Shown here: positions 1 through 5,081 of the stretch, in pieces
How the letters are laid out: each line of letters starts with the position of its first letter
How positions within the stretch are numbered: position 1 is the first letter of the stretch
Source: Gemmatimonas phototrophica
Lineage (GTDB): Bacteria > Gemmatimonadota > Gemmatimonadetes > Longimicrobiales > Gaopeijiaceae
DNA length: 5,140 nucleotides
NCBI GenBank assembly: GCA_945876015.1
Contig: CAMCNM010000168.1
Coordinates: 1-5,140, forward strand
Direction: 5' to 3'
Translations under genes and position numbers: made by a program
Notes under the pieces: generated by a model
Told to the model about the DNA's origin: nothing
The model's input: the letters and a program-made list of their open reading frames with translations, nothing else
Databases searched by the model: none

Positions 1-251
1 GCGTAGTCGCCAAGCAGCTTGGCGAAGTCGTCGTGCGACATGTCCAGCTGCTCTTCCCCGTAGGGATCTCTGAGCAGCTCGGGCGAAACGGCCCTCTTGG
101 TGCGCTTGCGGGTCACGACGGCCACATCGGAGTCGGAGTCGGAGTCGTCGTCGCTGATGCCGGTCAACACTTCACCGGTGAGAGCGTCAACGGCCACGCC
201 GGTCTCGTCGTCGTCTGAATCGGAGCTGGTGCTGGAATTCTGAGGGGTCAT
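1..251 (-). CDS. rpsA: 30S ribosomal protein S1, N-terminal part (runs off the left edge)
   Basis: The frame is open from the ATG at 251 to the window edge, giving 83 whole codons and no stop. Residues 1-46 form a low-complexity acidic extension rich in Ser and Asp, including the block DDDSDSDSD at residues 34-42. A basic stretch follows (TRKRTKR, 47-53), then a segment that looks like the start of S1 proteins (MSHDDFAKLLGDY, 71-83). The S1 repeats would lie outside the window. Position supports the call: rpsA commonly follows cmk in bacteria, and here it follows cmk with one gene between. S1 binds mRNA on the 30S subunit and helps start translation. The ATG has only a weak AGG (258-256) as ribosome-binding site. 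A GTG six codons upstream is in frame but has no Shine-Dalgarno either. No S1 domain is visible, so the name rests on context and short similarity; another acidic RNA-binding protein is possible. Confidence 0.6.
   Translation of the reverse strand, partial: MTPQNSSTSSDSDDDETGVAVDALTGEVLTGISDDDSDSDSDVAVVTRKRTKRAVSPELLRDPYGEEQLDMSHDDFAKLLGDY
126..152 (-). repeat. Short codon repeat encoding the Asp/Ser block of the S1 gene
   Basis: On the minus strand three GAC codons are followed by alternating TCC and GAC/GAT codons, encoding DDDSDSDSD. The 6-nt unit TCCGAC is repeated and stays in frame, so unit gain or loss would change the length of the acidic extension without a frameshift. A second, shorter Asp run lies at residues 13-15. 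Confidence 0.7.
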
Positions 252-263
252 GATGCCTGGGTC

Positions 264-299
264 GTCCACCTGGGCCCGGAAAGCGGGAGGCGGGTGGAC
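264..299 (-). promoter_or_regulatory. Two-stage hairpin in the leader of the S1 gene
   Basis: GTCCACC (264-270) pairs perfectly with GGTGGAC (293-299). Inside it CCCG (275-278) pairs with CGGG (284-287) around a five-base loop. In the minus-strand mRNA the structure ends 12 nt before the ATG at 251 and buries the only purine-rich AGGTGG element of the leader. In E. coli, S1 synthesis is autoregulated through a structured leader with no strong Shine-Dalgarno. A similar role here is inferred, not shown. Confidence 0.4.
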
Positions 300-412
300 C
301 TGTGCCGGGCCGGAGCCCGGGTTTTGGTGACGAGAGGGGGCCGGGTATTTCCCGGGTCCTCGGTCCTACGCTCCTCCGCCAGGCATCGCAGCGAATTCGG
401 TGCCGCGCGGAG

Positions 413-432
413 CGGCCCCGCGACGGGGGCCG
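413..432 (-). terminator. Possible terminator hairpin after the Uma2 gene
   Basis: CGGCCCC (413-419) and GGGGCCG (426-432) form a seven-pair, all-GC stem with a six-base loop, about 60 nt downstream of the Uma2 stop. No T-tract follows on the minus strand, so it is not a canonical Rho-independent terminator. It may only slow polymerase, or be a by-product of GC content. It lies at or just after the predicted start of the S1 transcript, so it could also be part of that leader. Confidence 0.25.
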
Positions 433-441
433 AGCAGACGA

Positions 442-471
442 AACCTAGAGGGGGGAGAGGGGGGAGGTCAA
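442..471 (-). promoter_or_regulatory. Candidate promoter for the S1 gene
   Basis: TTGACC (471-466) matches the sigma-70 -35 consensus at five of six positions. TAGGTT (447-442) is a weak -10 (three of six), 18 bp away. The spacer is wholly purine on the plus strand, with two G6 runs. Transcription from here would leave a leader of roughly 185 nt before the ATG at 251. The Uma2 gene ends 20 bp upstream, so the S1 gene could be transcribed independently of the cmk operon. Confidence 0.35.
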
Positions 472-490
472 CGAGGGGCGTGAACGAGCG

Positions 491-1048
491 CTACATCGGC
501 TCGAAAAGCTCCTCCGGGGTGATCTCGAAGGCCTGACCGGCCCCCTTGGAATGCCAGACCAGCCGTCCCGTCACCCGCTCGGCATCGCTCGCCCCCGCGG
601 CGAAGCGCCAGACCCAGACGAGCCGTTCCTCTGGGTCGATCACCCAATACTCCGGAATCCCGAAGTCGCCGTACCGTCGCGGCTTCTTCACCCGATCGAT
701 CGAGGAGGACGTCGGAGAAAGGACTTCGACCACGAGCGCGGGTGGAAGCTCGACCCCGCGGTTGGTGATCCCGTCGCGCGCTTCGTTCGCGACGACGACC
801 AGGTCCGGACGCAGAAACTGGCCCGAGACGAAAAGCAGATCGACGTCCGGCAGCACGACTCCCATCGGCTCGCGCTTGAGGTACAGACGGAGTGCCACCA
901 GGAGATTGGCCAGGACGTGCTGGTGGTACGTCGATGGTGCCGGCGTCACGAGCACCTCCCCGTCGATGACCTCGTATCGGTTACCGTCGTCCGGGAAGCG
1001 GGCGTAGTCCGAATAGTCCCAGACGTGCTGTGGGGGACGCTGGCTCAT
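491..1048 (-). CDS. Uma2-family (DUF820) PD-(D/E)XK endonuclease-like protein
   Basis: The protein has 185 residues, normal for the family. Family hallmarks are YEVIDGE (25-31) followed by TPAPS and a His pair (H42, H44), PDLVVV (81-86), VVEVLSP (106-112), then DRVKKPRRY (118-126) and IPEYWVIDP (131-139). D82, E108 and K122 fit the PD-(D/E)XK nuclease core, so the active site appears intact. The biological role of Uma2 proteins is mostly unknown. They are often found in many copies in cyanobacteria, Chloroflexi and other environmental bacteria, and a nuclease activity is inferred from the fold. I chose the ATG at 1048 because GGGAG lies 5 nt upstream; an in-frame ATG at 1090 would add 14 residues without family similarity. 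The gene sits alone between cmk (151 nt away) and the S1 gene, with its own -10 box, so it looks like a separate unit dropped into a conserved operon. Confidence 0.9.
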   Translation of the reverse strand: MSQRPPQHVWDYSDYARFPDDGNRYEVIDGEVLVTPAPSTYHQHVLANLLVALRLYLKREPMGVVLPDVDLLFVSGQFLRPDLVVVANEARDGITNRGVELPPALVVEVLSPTSSSIDRVKKPRRYGDFGIPEYWVIDPEERLVWVWRFAAGASDAERVTGRLVWHSKGAGQAFEITPEELFEPM

Positions 1049-1053
1049 GGTCA

Positions 1054-1058
1054 CTCCC
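1054..1058 (-). promoter_or_regulatory. Ribosome binding site deciding the Uma2 gene start
   Basis: GGGAG on the minus strand lies 5 nt before the ATG at 1048. It supports this start over the upstream in-frame ATG at 1090. Confidence 0.7.
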
Positions 1059-1117
1059 GGAAGCTGTCGAAGTCGTGCGGGCCGGCCCATGGTGGAAGGG
1101 GACGGAACGCGCGCATC

Positions 1118-1123
1118 AATATA
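1118..1123 (-). promoter_or_regulatory. -10 box of a candidate Uma2 promoter
   Basis: TATATT matches the sigma-70 -10 consensus at five of six positions and is the only AT-rich hexamer in a GC-rich gap. No convincing -35 lies at 16-18 bp; CTGGCA is at about 20 bp. A transcript would start near 1111 and leave a leader of about 63 nt. A weak -35 would suit activator dependence, and a palindrome lies at 1164-1179. Confidence 0.45.
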
Positions 1124-1163
1124 CTGACCGCTCGAGGCCGGTCTGCCAGTGCACGACGGCCGC

Positions 1164-1179
1164 GCTTTCAGCTGAAAGC
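1164..1179. promoter_or_regulatory. Perfect 16-bp palindrome between cmk and the Uma2 gene
   Basis: GCTTTCAGCTGAAAGC is a perfect inverted repeat with 8-bp arms and no spacer. It lies 20 bp past the cmk stop and about 53-68 bp upstream of the predicted Uma2 transcription start. A gapless palindrome suits a dimeric regulator better than a terminator hairpin, and no T-tract follows on the minus strand. Binding by a regulator is an inference. Confidence 0.4.
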
Positions 1180-1199
1180 ACGAACCTGATCAAAACCGC

Positions 1200-1922
1200 T
1201 CACTCCCGGGCGCGGTCGTCCTCTGCAGAGGCCGTTGAAACCTCCCGCACCCGCTCCAGAATCGTTTCGACCTGCTGTTCGAAGGTCAGCCTCGTGGTGT
1301 CGAGCTCGAGGGCTCCCTCGGGTCGGCGGAGGGGCGAGAGCTTCCGCTCCGAATCGTCCCGGTCGCGCTCCCGGATGCGGGCCGCCTCTTGGGAGACCTG
1401 CTCGTCGGTCGGGGTGGTCACCCCCTGCTCCTTGAGCCGCCGACGCGTCCGCTCCAGCAGGTCGGCCGTGAGGAACACCTTCACCTCCGCCCCGGGGAAG
1501 ACGACCGTGCCCATGTCGCGGCCGTCCGCGACCAGGCACCCGCGCTTCCCCGCTTCCCGCTGAATCGCCAGGAGCCATTCCCGCACGGGCCCGAGGGAAG
1601 CCAGGGTGGAGACGAGCGACGTCACCTCGGGCGAGCGGATCTCGTCCATGAGCGGGCGGGATTCCAGCAGCACCTGGAATCCCTCGCCCGAGGGCTCGAC
1701 CCCCACGCCGATGGCATCGAGGTCGGCACGACCGAGTCCGGTCCACCGGTCGGGTCCGATGCCGGCCTGAAGCAGGCCATAGGTGAGCGCGCGGTAGAAC
1801 GAGCCCGAGTCGAGATGGCGGAAGCCGAGGCGGCGGGCGACCTCGCGGGCGGTGGTGGACTTTCCGGAGCCGGCGGGCCCATCGAGCGTGACGACCGGGC
1901 CTGCGCGCGTGGCGTCGGTCAT
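1200..1922 (-). CDS. cmk: Cytidylate (CMP/dCMP) kinase
   Basis: The cytosolic enzyme phosphorylates CMP and dCMP with ATP, feeding CTP and dCTP pools. It has 240 residues, slightly longer than the usual 220-230 because of a charged C-terminal tail. The P-loop GPAGSGKST is at 15-23. LDSGSFYRA (37-45) is the NMP-binding helix motif, usually LDTGAMYRA. DGRDMGTVVFP (133-143) is the strongly conserved CMP-kinase signature. RIRERDRDDSERKLSPL (182-198) and LELDTT (205-210) form the lid and C-terminal motifs. The ATG at 1922 overlaps the aroA TGA in an ATGA, so translation is probably coupled to aroA; a longer frame from 1979 lies inside aroA and is not needed. The aroA-cmk pair is widely conserved. 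All catalytic motifs look intact. Confidence 0.96.
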   Translation of the reverse strand: MTDATRAGPVVTLDGPAGSGKSTTAREVARRLGFRHLDSGSFYRALTYGLLQAGIGPDRWTGLGRADLDAIGVGVEPSGEGFQVLLESRPLMDEIRSPEVTSLVSTLASLGPVREWLLAIQREAGKRGCLVADGRDMGTVVFPGAEVKVFLTADLLERTRRRLKEQGVTTPTDEQVSQEAARIRERDRDDSERKLSPLRRPEGALELDTTRLTFEQQVETILERVREVSTASAEDDRARE

Positions 1923-3196
1923 CCGCGTCCGATCTTCCCCAGCAGGTCCCAGAACCCCGGAAAGCTCACCGTCACGCATTCCGGTCCTCGCACCTGGATG
2001 GCGTTGCCCGGAAGCGCTCCGAGCACACCGAAGGCCATCGCGATGCGGTGATCGTCGAACGAGTCCACCTCTCCCCGAAGCGGGCGGTCCGAGCCCTCGA
2101 CCTCGAGTCCATCGGTGAGCTCCTCGACCGCGACGCCAACCGCGCGGAGGTTCTGCACGAGCGCCTTGATGCGATCGGTCTCCTTCACACGCAACTCACC
2201 CGCGCCCGTGATGCGCGTGGTGCCACTCGCGCGCGCCGCGGCGGCCGCGAGGATCGGGATCTCGTCGATCGCGCCGACCACGTCGTTCTCGTCGATGGCG
2301 GCTGCGCGCAGCGCGGTGGGTCCCGCCGTGATCGCGCCGACCGGCTCGCCGCCCTGATCGGCTTCGGGCTCGATCTTCAGACGCGCGCCCATGCGCCCCA
2401 GCACCGGGAGAACACCGGTGCGCGTCGGGTTGAGCCCGATGCCACGGACGGTCAGCTCGCCCTTCGCGCCACCGAGCAGCGCGAGGACGATCAGGAACGC
2501 GGCGGACGAGAGGTCCCCGGGCACGCTCAGGTCGAGCGGCCAGAGCCGCTCGGGAGGATTCTCCAGTCGCACGCGCCAGAGCGCGCCGTCCGCGGCGCCG
2601 TCCACCCTGGCGCCCAGCGCCGAGAGCATGCGCTCAGTGTGATCGCGCGAGCGGCCGGGCTCGGAGAGCGTCACCGGCACCCGACCCGCGACCCCCGCGA
2701 GCAGCAGCGCGCTCTTCACCTGCGCGCTCGCGACCGGGAGGTCGTACCCGTACGCGTGCAGCGAGCCGCCTTCGATCTCGAGGGGAAGGCGATCCGCCAC
2801 CTCGAGCGAGCGGAAGCGCGCGCCCATTTCGGAGAGGGGACGGGTGACCCGCCCCATCGGCCGCGAGGAGAGCGAGGCGTCGCCGACCATCGTCGCCTTG
2901 AACGGCTGGCCGGCGAGGACGCCCATCAGCAGCCGGGTCCCCGTTCCGCTGTTGCCGAGGTCGAGCGGCTGGGAAGGCGCGCGCAGGCCGCCGAGCCCGA
3001 GTCCTTGAACGACGATCTCGCGGCCGTCCGAAGGGAGCTCTGGGATGGCCGCTCCGAGCGCGCGCACCGCGCCCGCGGTGGACGCGGGATCGGCCCCCGG
3101 CAGGAGGCCGCGCAGCCGGCTCTTCCCCTCCGCGAGCGCCGCGAAGATGACCGCGCGCTGCGTGATCGACTTGTCCCCGGGGACCGTGACGATCAC
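1919..3196 (-). CDS. aroA: 3-phosphoshikimate 1-carboxyvinyltransferase (EPSP synthase), class II-like
   Basis: The enzyme joins shikimate-3-phosphate and phosphoenolpyruvate to make EPSP, the sixth step of the shikimate pathway. Its 425 residues match the family. In order: PGDKS (6-10), GNSGTGTR (81-88), GDASLSSRPMGRV (105-117), SAQVK (157-161), RDHTE (184-188), NPTR (256-259), DEIPILA (311-317, catalytic Asp/Glu), ELRVKETDR (334-342) and DDHRIAMAF (381-389). GDKS, SAQVK, RDHTE and NPTR are the four motifs used to define class II, low-glyphosate-sensitivity EPSP synthases such as CP4. The GDAS and RPMGRV segment also resembles CP4. CP4 has Ala in place of the E. coli Gly96; here that Gly (G84) is kept and the E. 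coli Pro101 position is Leu. The GTG at 3196 is chosen because GGAGGAG precedes it by 6 nt and the GTG overlaps the tyrA TGA. The longer frame to 3604 is inside tyrA. Confidence 0.97.
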   Translation of the reverse strand: MIVTVPGDKSITQRAVIFAALAEGKSRLRGLLPGADPASTAGAVRALGAAIPELPSDGREIVVQGLGLGGLRAPSQPLDLGNSGTGTRLLMGVLAGQPFKATMVGDASLSSRPMGRVTRPLSEMGARFRSLEVADRLPLEIEGGSLHAYGYDLPVASAQVKSALLLAGVAGRVPVTLSEPGRSRDHTERMLSALGARVDGAADGALWRVRLENPPERLWPLDLSVPGDLSSAAFLIVLALLGGAKGELTVRGIGLNPTRTGVLPVLGRMGARLKIEPEADQGGEPVGAITAGPTALRAAAIDENDVVGAIDEIPILAAAAARASGTTRITGAGELRVKETDRIKALVQNLRAVGVAVEELTDGLEVEGSDRPLRGEVDSFDDHRIAMAFGVLGALPGNAIQVRGPECVTVSFPGFWDLLGKIGRG

Positions 3197-4044
3197 TTGC
3201 CACTCCTCCACTCGCGCGTCCGCTTCATCAGCTTCGCCACCTTCTTCATGTCTCCCTTCTCGAGACTCTTCGCCAGCTCGTCGATCTGCGAGGCCACCGA
3301 CCGCAGGAGGCCCGCCGCGTCCGAGGTGCTGTGCTCGAGCAGATCCGTCCACATGCCGGGCGAGCTCGCGGCGAGTCGGGTCATGTCCCTTCCGCCGGGG
3401 CCGAGGTCGTTCGGGTCCACCCGGGCGCTCTCGAGGGCAAGCGCGAGGGCGTTCGAGACCAGCTGCGGGAGGTGGCTCACGCGCACCATGAGAAGATCGT
3501 GCTTGTCGGGGTCGATCCACTCGGGCCGCGCGCCGAGGCCGGACCAGAACTCGTCCAGCCGATTCGTGGCGGCCGCTTTGGCCGCCTTTTCCGCGCACAG
3601 CCACACACGCGCGTTCTCGAACAGGTCGGCGCGCCCGGCGTCGAAGCCCGCCCCCTCCCCGCCCGCCATCGGATGGGAGCCGACGAACCGTTCGCCCAGC
3701 CCGGCCGCACGCGCGGCCTCGAGCACGGGACGCTTGAGCCCGGCGACGTCGGTGACGAGCGCATCCGGGCGGATCCGCTCCGCGTGCTTCGCGAGGAGCT
3801 CGATCACCGCCCCCATCGGCACCGCGTAGATGACGAGGTCGGCCTCACCGACGATGTCCATGCCGTCGGCGCTGACCGTCACCCCTGGCACGCGCTCGGC
3901 CCCGGCGCGGTCCCTCGCGTCCAGGCTCGACCCGAGCACGCGCGGCCGGGACGGCAGGCGCGCGAACGAGCGCACCAGCGAGCCACCGACCAGACCGAGC
4001 CCGACCACGGCGATGGTGCGCGGAAACGCACTCGCTTCGCTCAT
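3193..4044 (-). CDS. tyrA: Prephenate (or arogenate) dehydrogenase
   Basis: The enzyme oxidatively decarboxylates prephenate to 4-hydroxyphenylpyruvate (or arogenate to tyrosine) with NAD(P)+, the committed step of tyrosine synthesis. It has 283 residues and is monofunctional: no chorismate mutase domain is fused and there is no C-terminal ACT domain. The Rossmann motif GLGLVGGS is at 15-22. The family signature SHPMAGGEGAGF (123-134) carries a conserved active-site His (H124), followed by DLFENARVWL (140-149). SHLPQ (190-194) gives a second conserved His. The end of the second strand reads VLGSSLDARD (36-45) where NAD-specific members usually have an acidic residue just after the Gly, so NADP+ use is possible. 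The ATG at 4044 has GGGAGG 10 nt upstream and starts 5 nt after the rnz stop; the end overlaps aroA by 4 nt. This links tyrosine and common aromatic synthesis in one transcript. Confidence 0.93.
   Translation of the reverse strand: MSEASAFPRTIAVVGLGLVGGSLVRSFARLPSRPRVLGSSLDARDRAGAERVPGVTVSADGMDIVGEADLVIYAVPMGAVIELLAKHAERIRPDALVTDVAGLKRPVLEAARAAGLGERFVGSHPMAGGEGAGFDAGRADLFENARVWLCAEKAAKAAATNRLDEFWSGLGARPEWIDPDKHDLLMVRVSHLPQLVSNALALALESARVDPNDLGPGGRDMTRLAASSPGMWTDLLEHSTSDAAGLLRSVASQIDELAKSLEKGDMKKVAKLMKRTREWRSGK
3203..3209 (-). promoter_or_regulatory. Ribosome binding site deciding the aroA GTG start
   Basis: GGAGGAG on the minus strand lies 6 nt before the GTG at 3196, inside the last codons of tyrA. 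It is the strongest Shine-Dalgarno in the operon and settles the aroA start, which otherwise has a long open upstream frame. Confidence 0.85.
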
Positions 4045-4049
4045 CGCCG

Positions 4050-4970
4050 TCAGTCCTCCCCGTCCGCGAACGGGATCTCGAGCACCAGGCCGTCCTGCGC
4101 CACGCGCGCTCCGGGGAAGAACGCGCAGGCCTCTTCCTCGAGCGCGCGCGGGTTGTCCGCGTAGCGCGCCGAGATGTGGGTCAGCAGGAGCCGGCGCACG
4201 CCCGCCTCGCGCGCCAGGCGCGCGGCGCCCGCGGCGGTCGCGTGCATCGTCTCCTCCGCGCGCTCCGCCTCCTCCTCGCCGAACGTGCAATCGTGCACGA
4301 GCAGGTCCGCAGAGCGCGCGATCTCGGCCACCAGCCTCGATGGCTTGGTATCGCCCGTGAACACGACGCGGCGACCCGGCCGCGCCGGGCCCACCACGTC
4401 GGACGGGGCAATCGTGCGCCCGTCCACCTCGATCGGCTGCCCATGGTGCAGTCGGCCGAACAGCGGTCCCTCGGGAACGCCCAGCGCCCGCGCGCGCTCG
4501 ACGTCGAAGCGGCCGAGCCGCTCGTCCTCGAGCAGCGCGTAGCCGACGGCGCGCACCCCGTGCTCGACCGCGAACGCCCGCACCTCGTATCCCTCGCGCC
4601 GGACCGCGTCGCCCGGAGCCAGCTCGCGAATCGGCACATCGAAGGGAGTCCGCTCCGCTCCCAGGTGCACCATCACCCTGAGCGTCTCCTCGCTTCCCGG
4701 GGGGCCGTACAGCTCGAGCGGCTCCACGCGACCCTGAAGGCCCATGGTCCGGAGCAGGCCGGTGATCCCGAGGAAATGGTCCGCATGCATGTGCGTGATG
4801 AAGATCGCGCCCACGTTGAACCCGGTGGCGTAGCGCATCATCTGCCGCTGCGTGCCCTCGCCACAGTCGAACAGCATGAGGTCACCCTCCCGCTGGACCG
4901 CCAGGCCGCTCACGTTGCGGCCGGTGGTGGGGCGGGAGGCCGCGGTGCCGAGAAAGGTGACCCGGATCAC
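4050..4970 (-). CDS. rnz: Ribonuclease Z (tRNase Z, tRNA 3' endonuclease)
   Basis: The zinc enzyme cuts tRNA precursors at the 3' end before CCA addition. At 306 residues it is the short, dimer-forming bacterial form. The start MIRVTFLGTAASRPT (1-15) is typical, with FDCGEGTQRQ at 34-43. Metal ligands are visible in full: HMHADH (60-65; H60, H62, D64, H65), H137 in VEHGV, D207 in FTGDTKPS and H265 in THISARY. HATAAGAARLA (243-253) carries another conserved His, H243. Residues about 150-180, with PEGPLFGRLHHG, correspond to the flexible exosite arm that grips tRNA. The start codon is GTG (4970-4968), with only a weak AGGA 11 nt upstream; the family N-terminus argues for it. It is the first gene of the operon leading to tyrA. 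All key residues are present. Confidence 0.96.
   Translation of the reverse strand: MIRVTFLGTAASRPTTGRNVSGLAVQREGDLMLFDCGEGTQRQMMRYATGFNVGAIFITHMHADHFLGITGLLRTMGLQGRVEPLELYGPPGSEETLRVMVHLGAERTPFDVPIRELAPGDAVRREGYEVRAFAVEHGVRAVGYALLEDERLGRFDVERARALGVPEGPLFGRLHHGQPIEVDGRTIAPSDVVGPARPGRRVVFTGDTKPSRLVAEIARSADLLVHDCTFGEEEAERAEETMHATAAGAARLAREAGVRRLLLTHISARYADNPRALEEEACAFFPGARVAQDGLVLEIPFADGED
4055..4060 (-). promoter_or_regulatory. Ribosome binding site of tyrA
   Basis: GGGAGG on the minus strand lies 10 nt before the ATG at 4044, within the last codons of rnz. It supports this start, rather than any of the longer open frame that runs through rnz to 4290. Confidence 0.75.
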
Positions 4971-5015
4971 GGCCGGAGACGTCCTGGGGTACGGGTTGGG
5001 GGCGCGAAACCGGGC

Positions 5016-5040
5016 AAATGTAGCGCCGCGAGCTACGTTT
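5016..5040. promoter_or_regulatory. Imperfect dyad in the divergent rnz / lipoprotein gap
   Basis: AAATGTAGC (5016-5024) and GCTACGTTT (5032-5040) are inverted repeats with one T/G mismatch and a 7-nt spacer. On the plus strand the second arm is followed by GTT, a short T-rich run. The element lies about 45 bp from each flanking start (rnz GTG at 4970, lipoprotein ATG at 5082). It could be an operator shared by both directions, or a hairpin in the plus-strand leader. TACATT on the minus strand (5022-5017) and TACGTT on the plus strand (5034-5039) are weak -10-like hexamers inside it. Neither has a good -35. Confidence 0.35.
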
Positions 5041-5072
5041 GTTCCTGCGACCGTCCCTTCGAACCCCTTCCC

Positions 5073-5077
5073 GGAGG
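5073..5077 (+). promoter_or_regulatory. Ribosome binding site of the lipoprotein gene
   Basis: GGAGG lies 4 nt before the ATG at 5082 (GGGCGA follows the A). This supports a real plus-strand gene starting here, though only 59 nt of it is in the window. Confidence 0.65.
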
Positions 5078-5081
5078 GCGA

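Noticed and set aside
305..325. CCGGGC/GCCCGG hairpin followed by GTTTT on the plus strand, like a Rho-independent terminator
   Set aside because: No plus-strand gene lies upstream to be terminated, the stem is only six pairs and the T run is four. On the minus strand no T-tract follows.
341..355. CCGGG/CCCGG hairpin with a TATTT loop
   Set aside because: Five pairs in a very GC-rich stretch is within chance, and it has no clear position relative to a start or stop.
448..467. G-quadruplex in the G-rich tract
   Set aside because: Only two long G runs and a final GG are present, so the usual four-run pattern is not met without splitting runs.
1049..1090. Upstream ATG at 1090 as the Uma2 start
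   Set aside because: The 14 extra residues have no family similarity, and the ATG at 1048 has a well-spaced GGGAG.
551..1189. Plus-strand open frames opposite the Uma2 gene
   Set aside because: They are antisense to a gene with full family motifs, and their products show no recognisable domain.
3197..3604. Long N-terminal extension of aroA, up to 3604
   Set aside because: It lies inside tyrA in another frame, lacks EPSP synthase similarity, and the GTG at 3196 has a strong ribosome binding site.
2048..3829. A 593-codon plus-strand open frame opposite aroA and tyrA
   Set aside because: Its product is low-complexity and rich in Arg, Ala and Glu with no family motif. It is antisense to two genes with clear motifs, as expected from GC-rich third positions.
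3331..4164. A 277-codon plus-strand open frame opposite tyrA
   Set aside because: Arg/Ala/Pro-rich product with no motif. It mirrors the tyrA coding frame.
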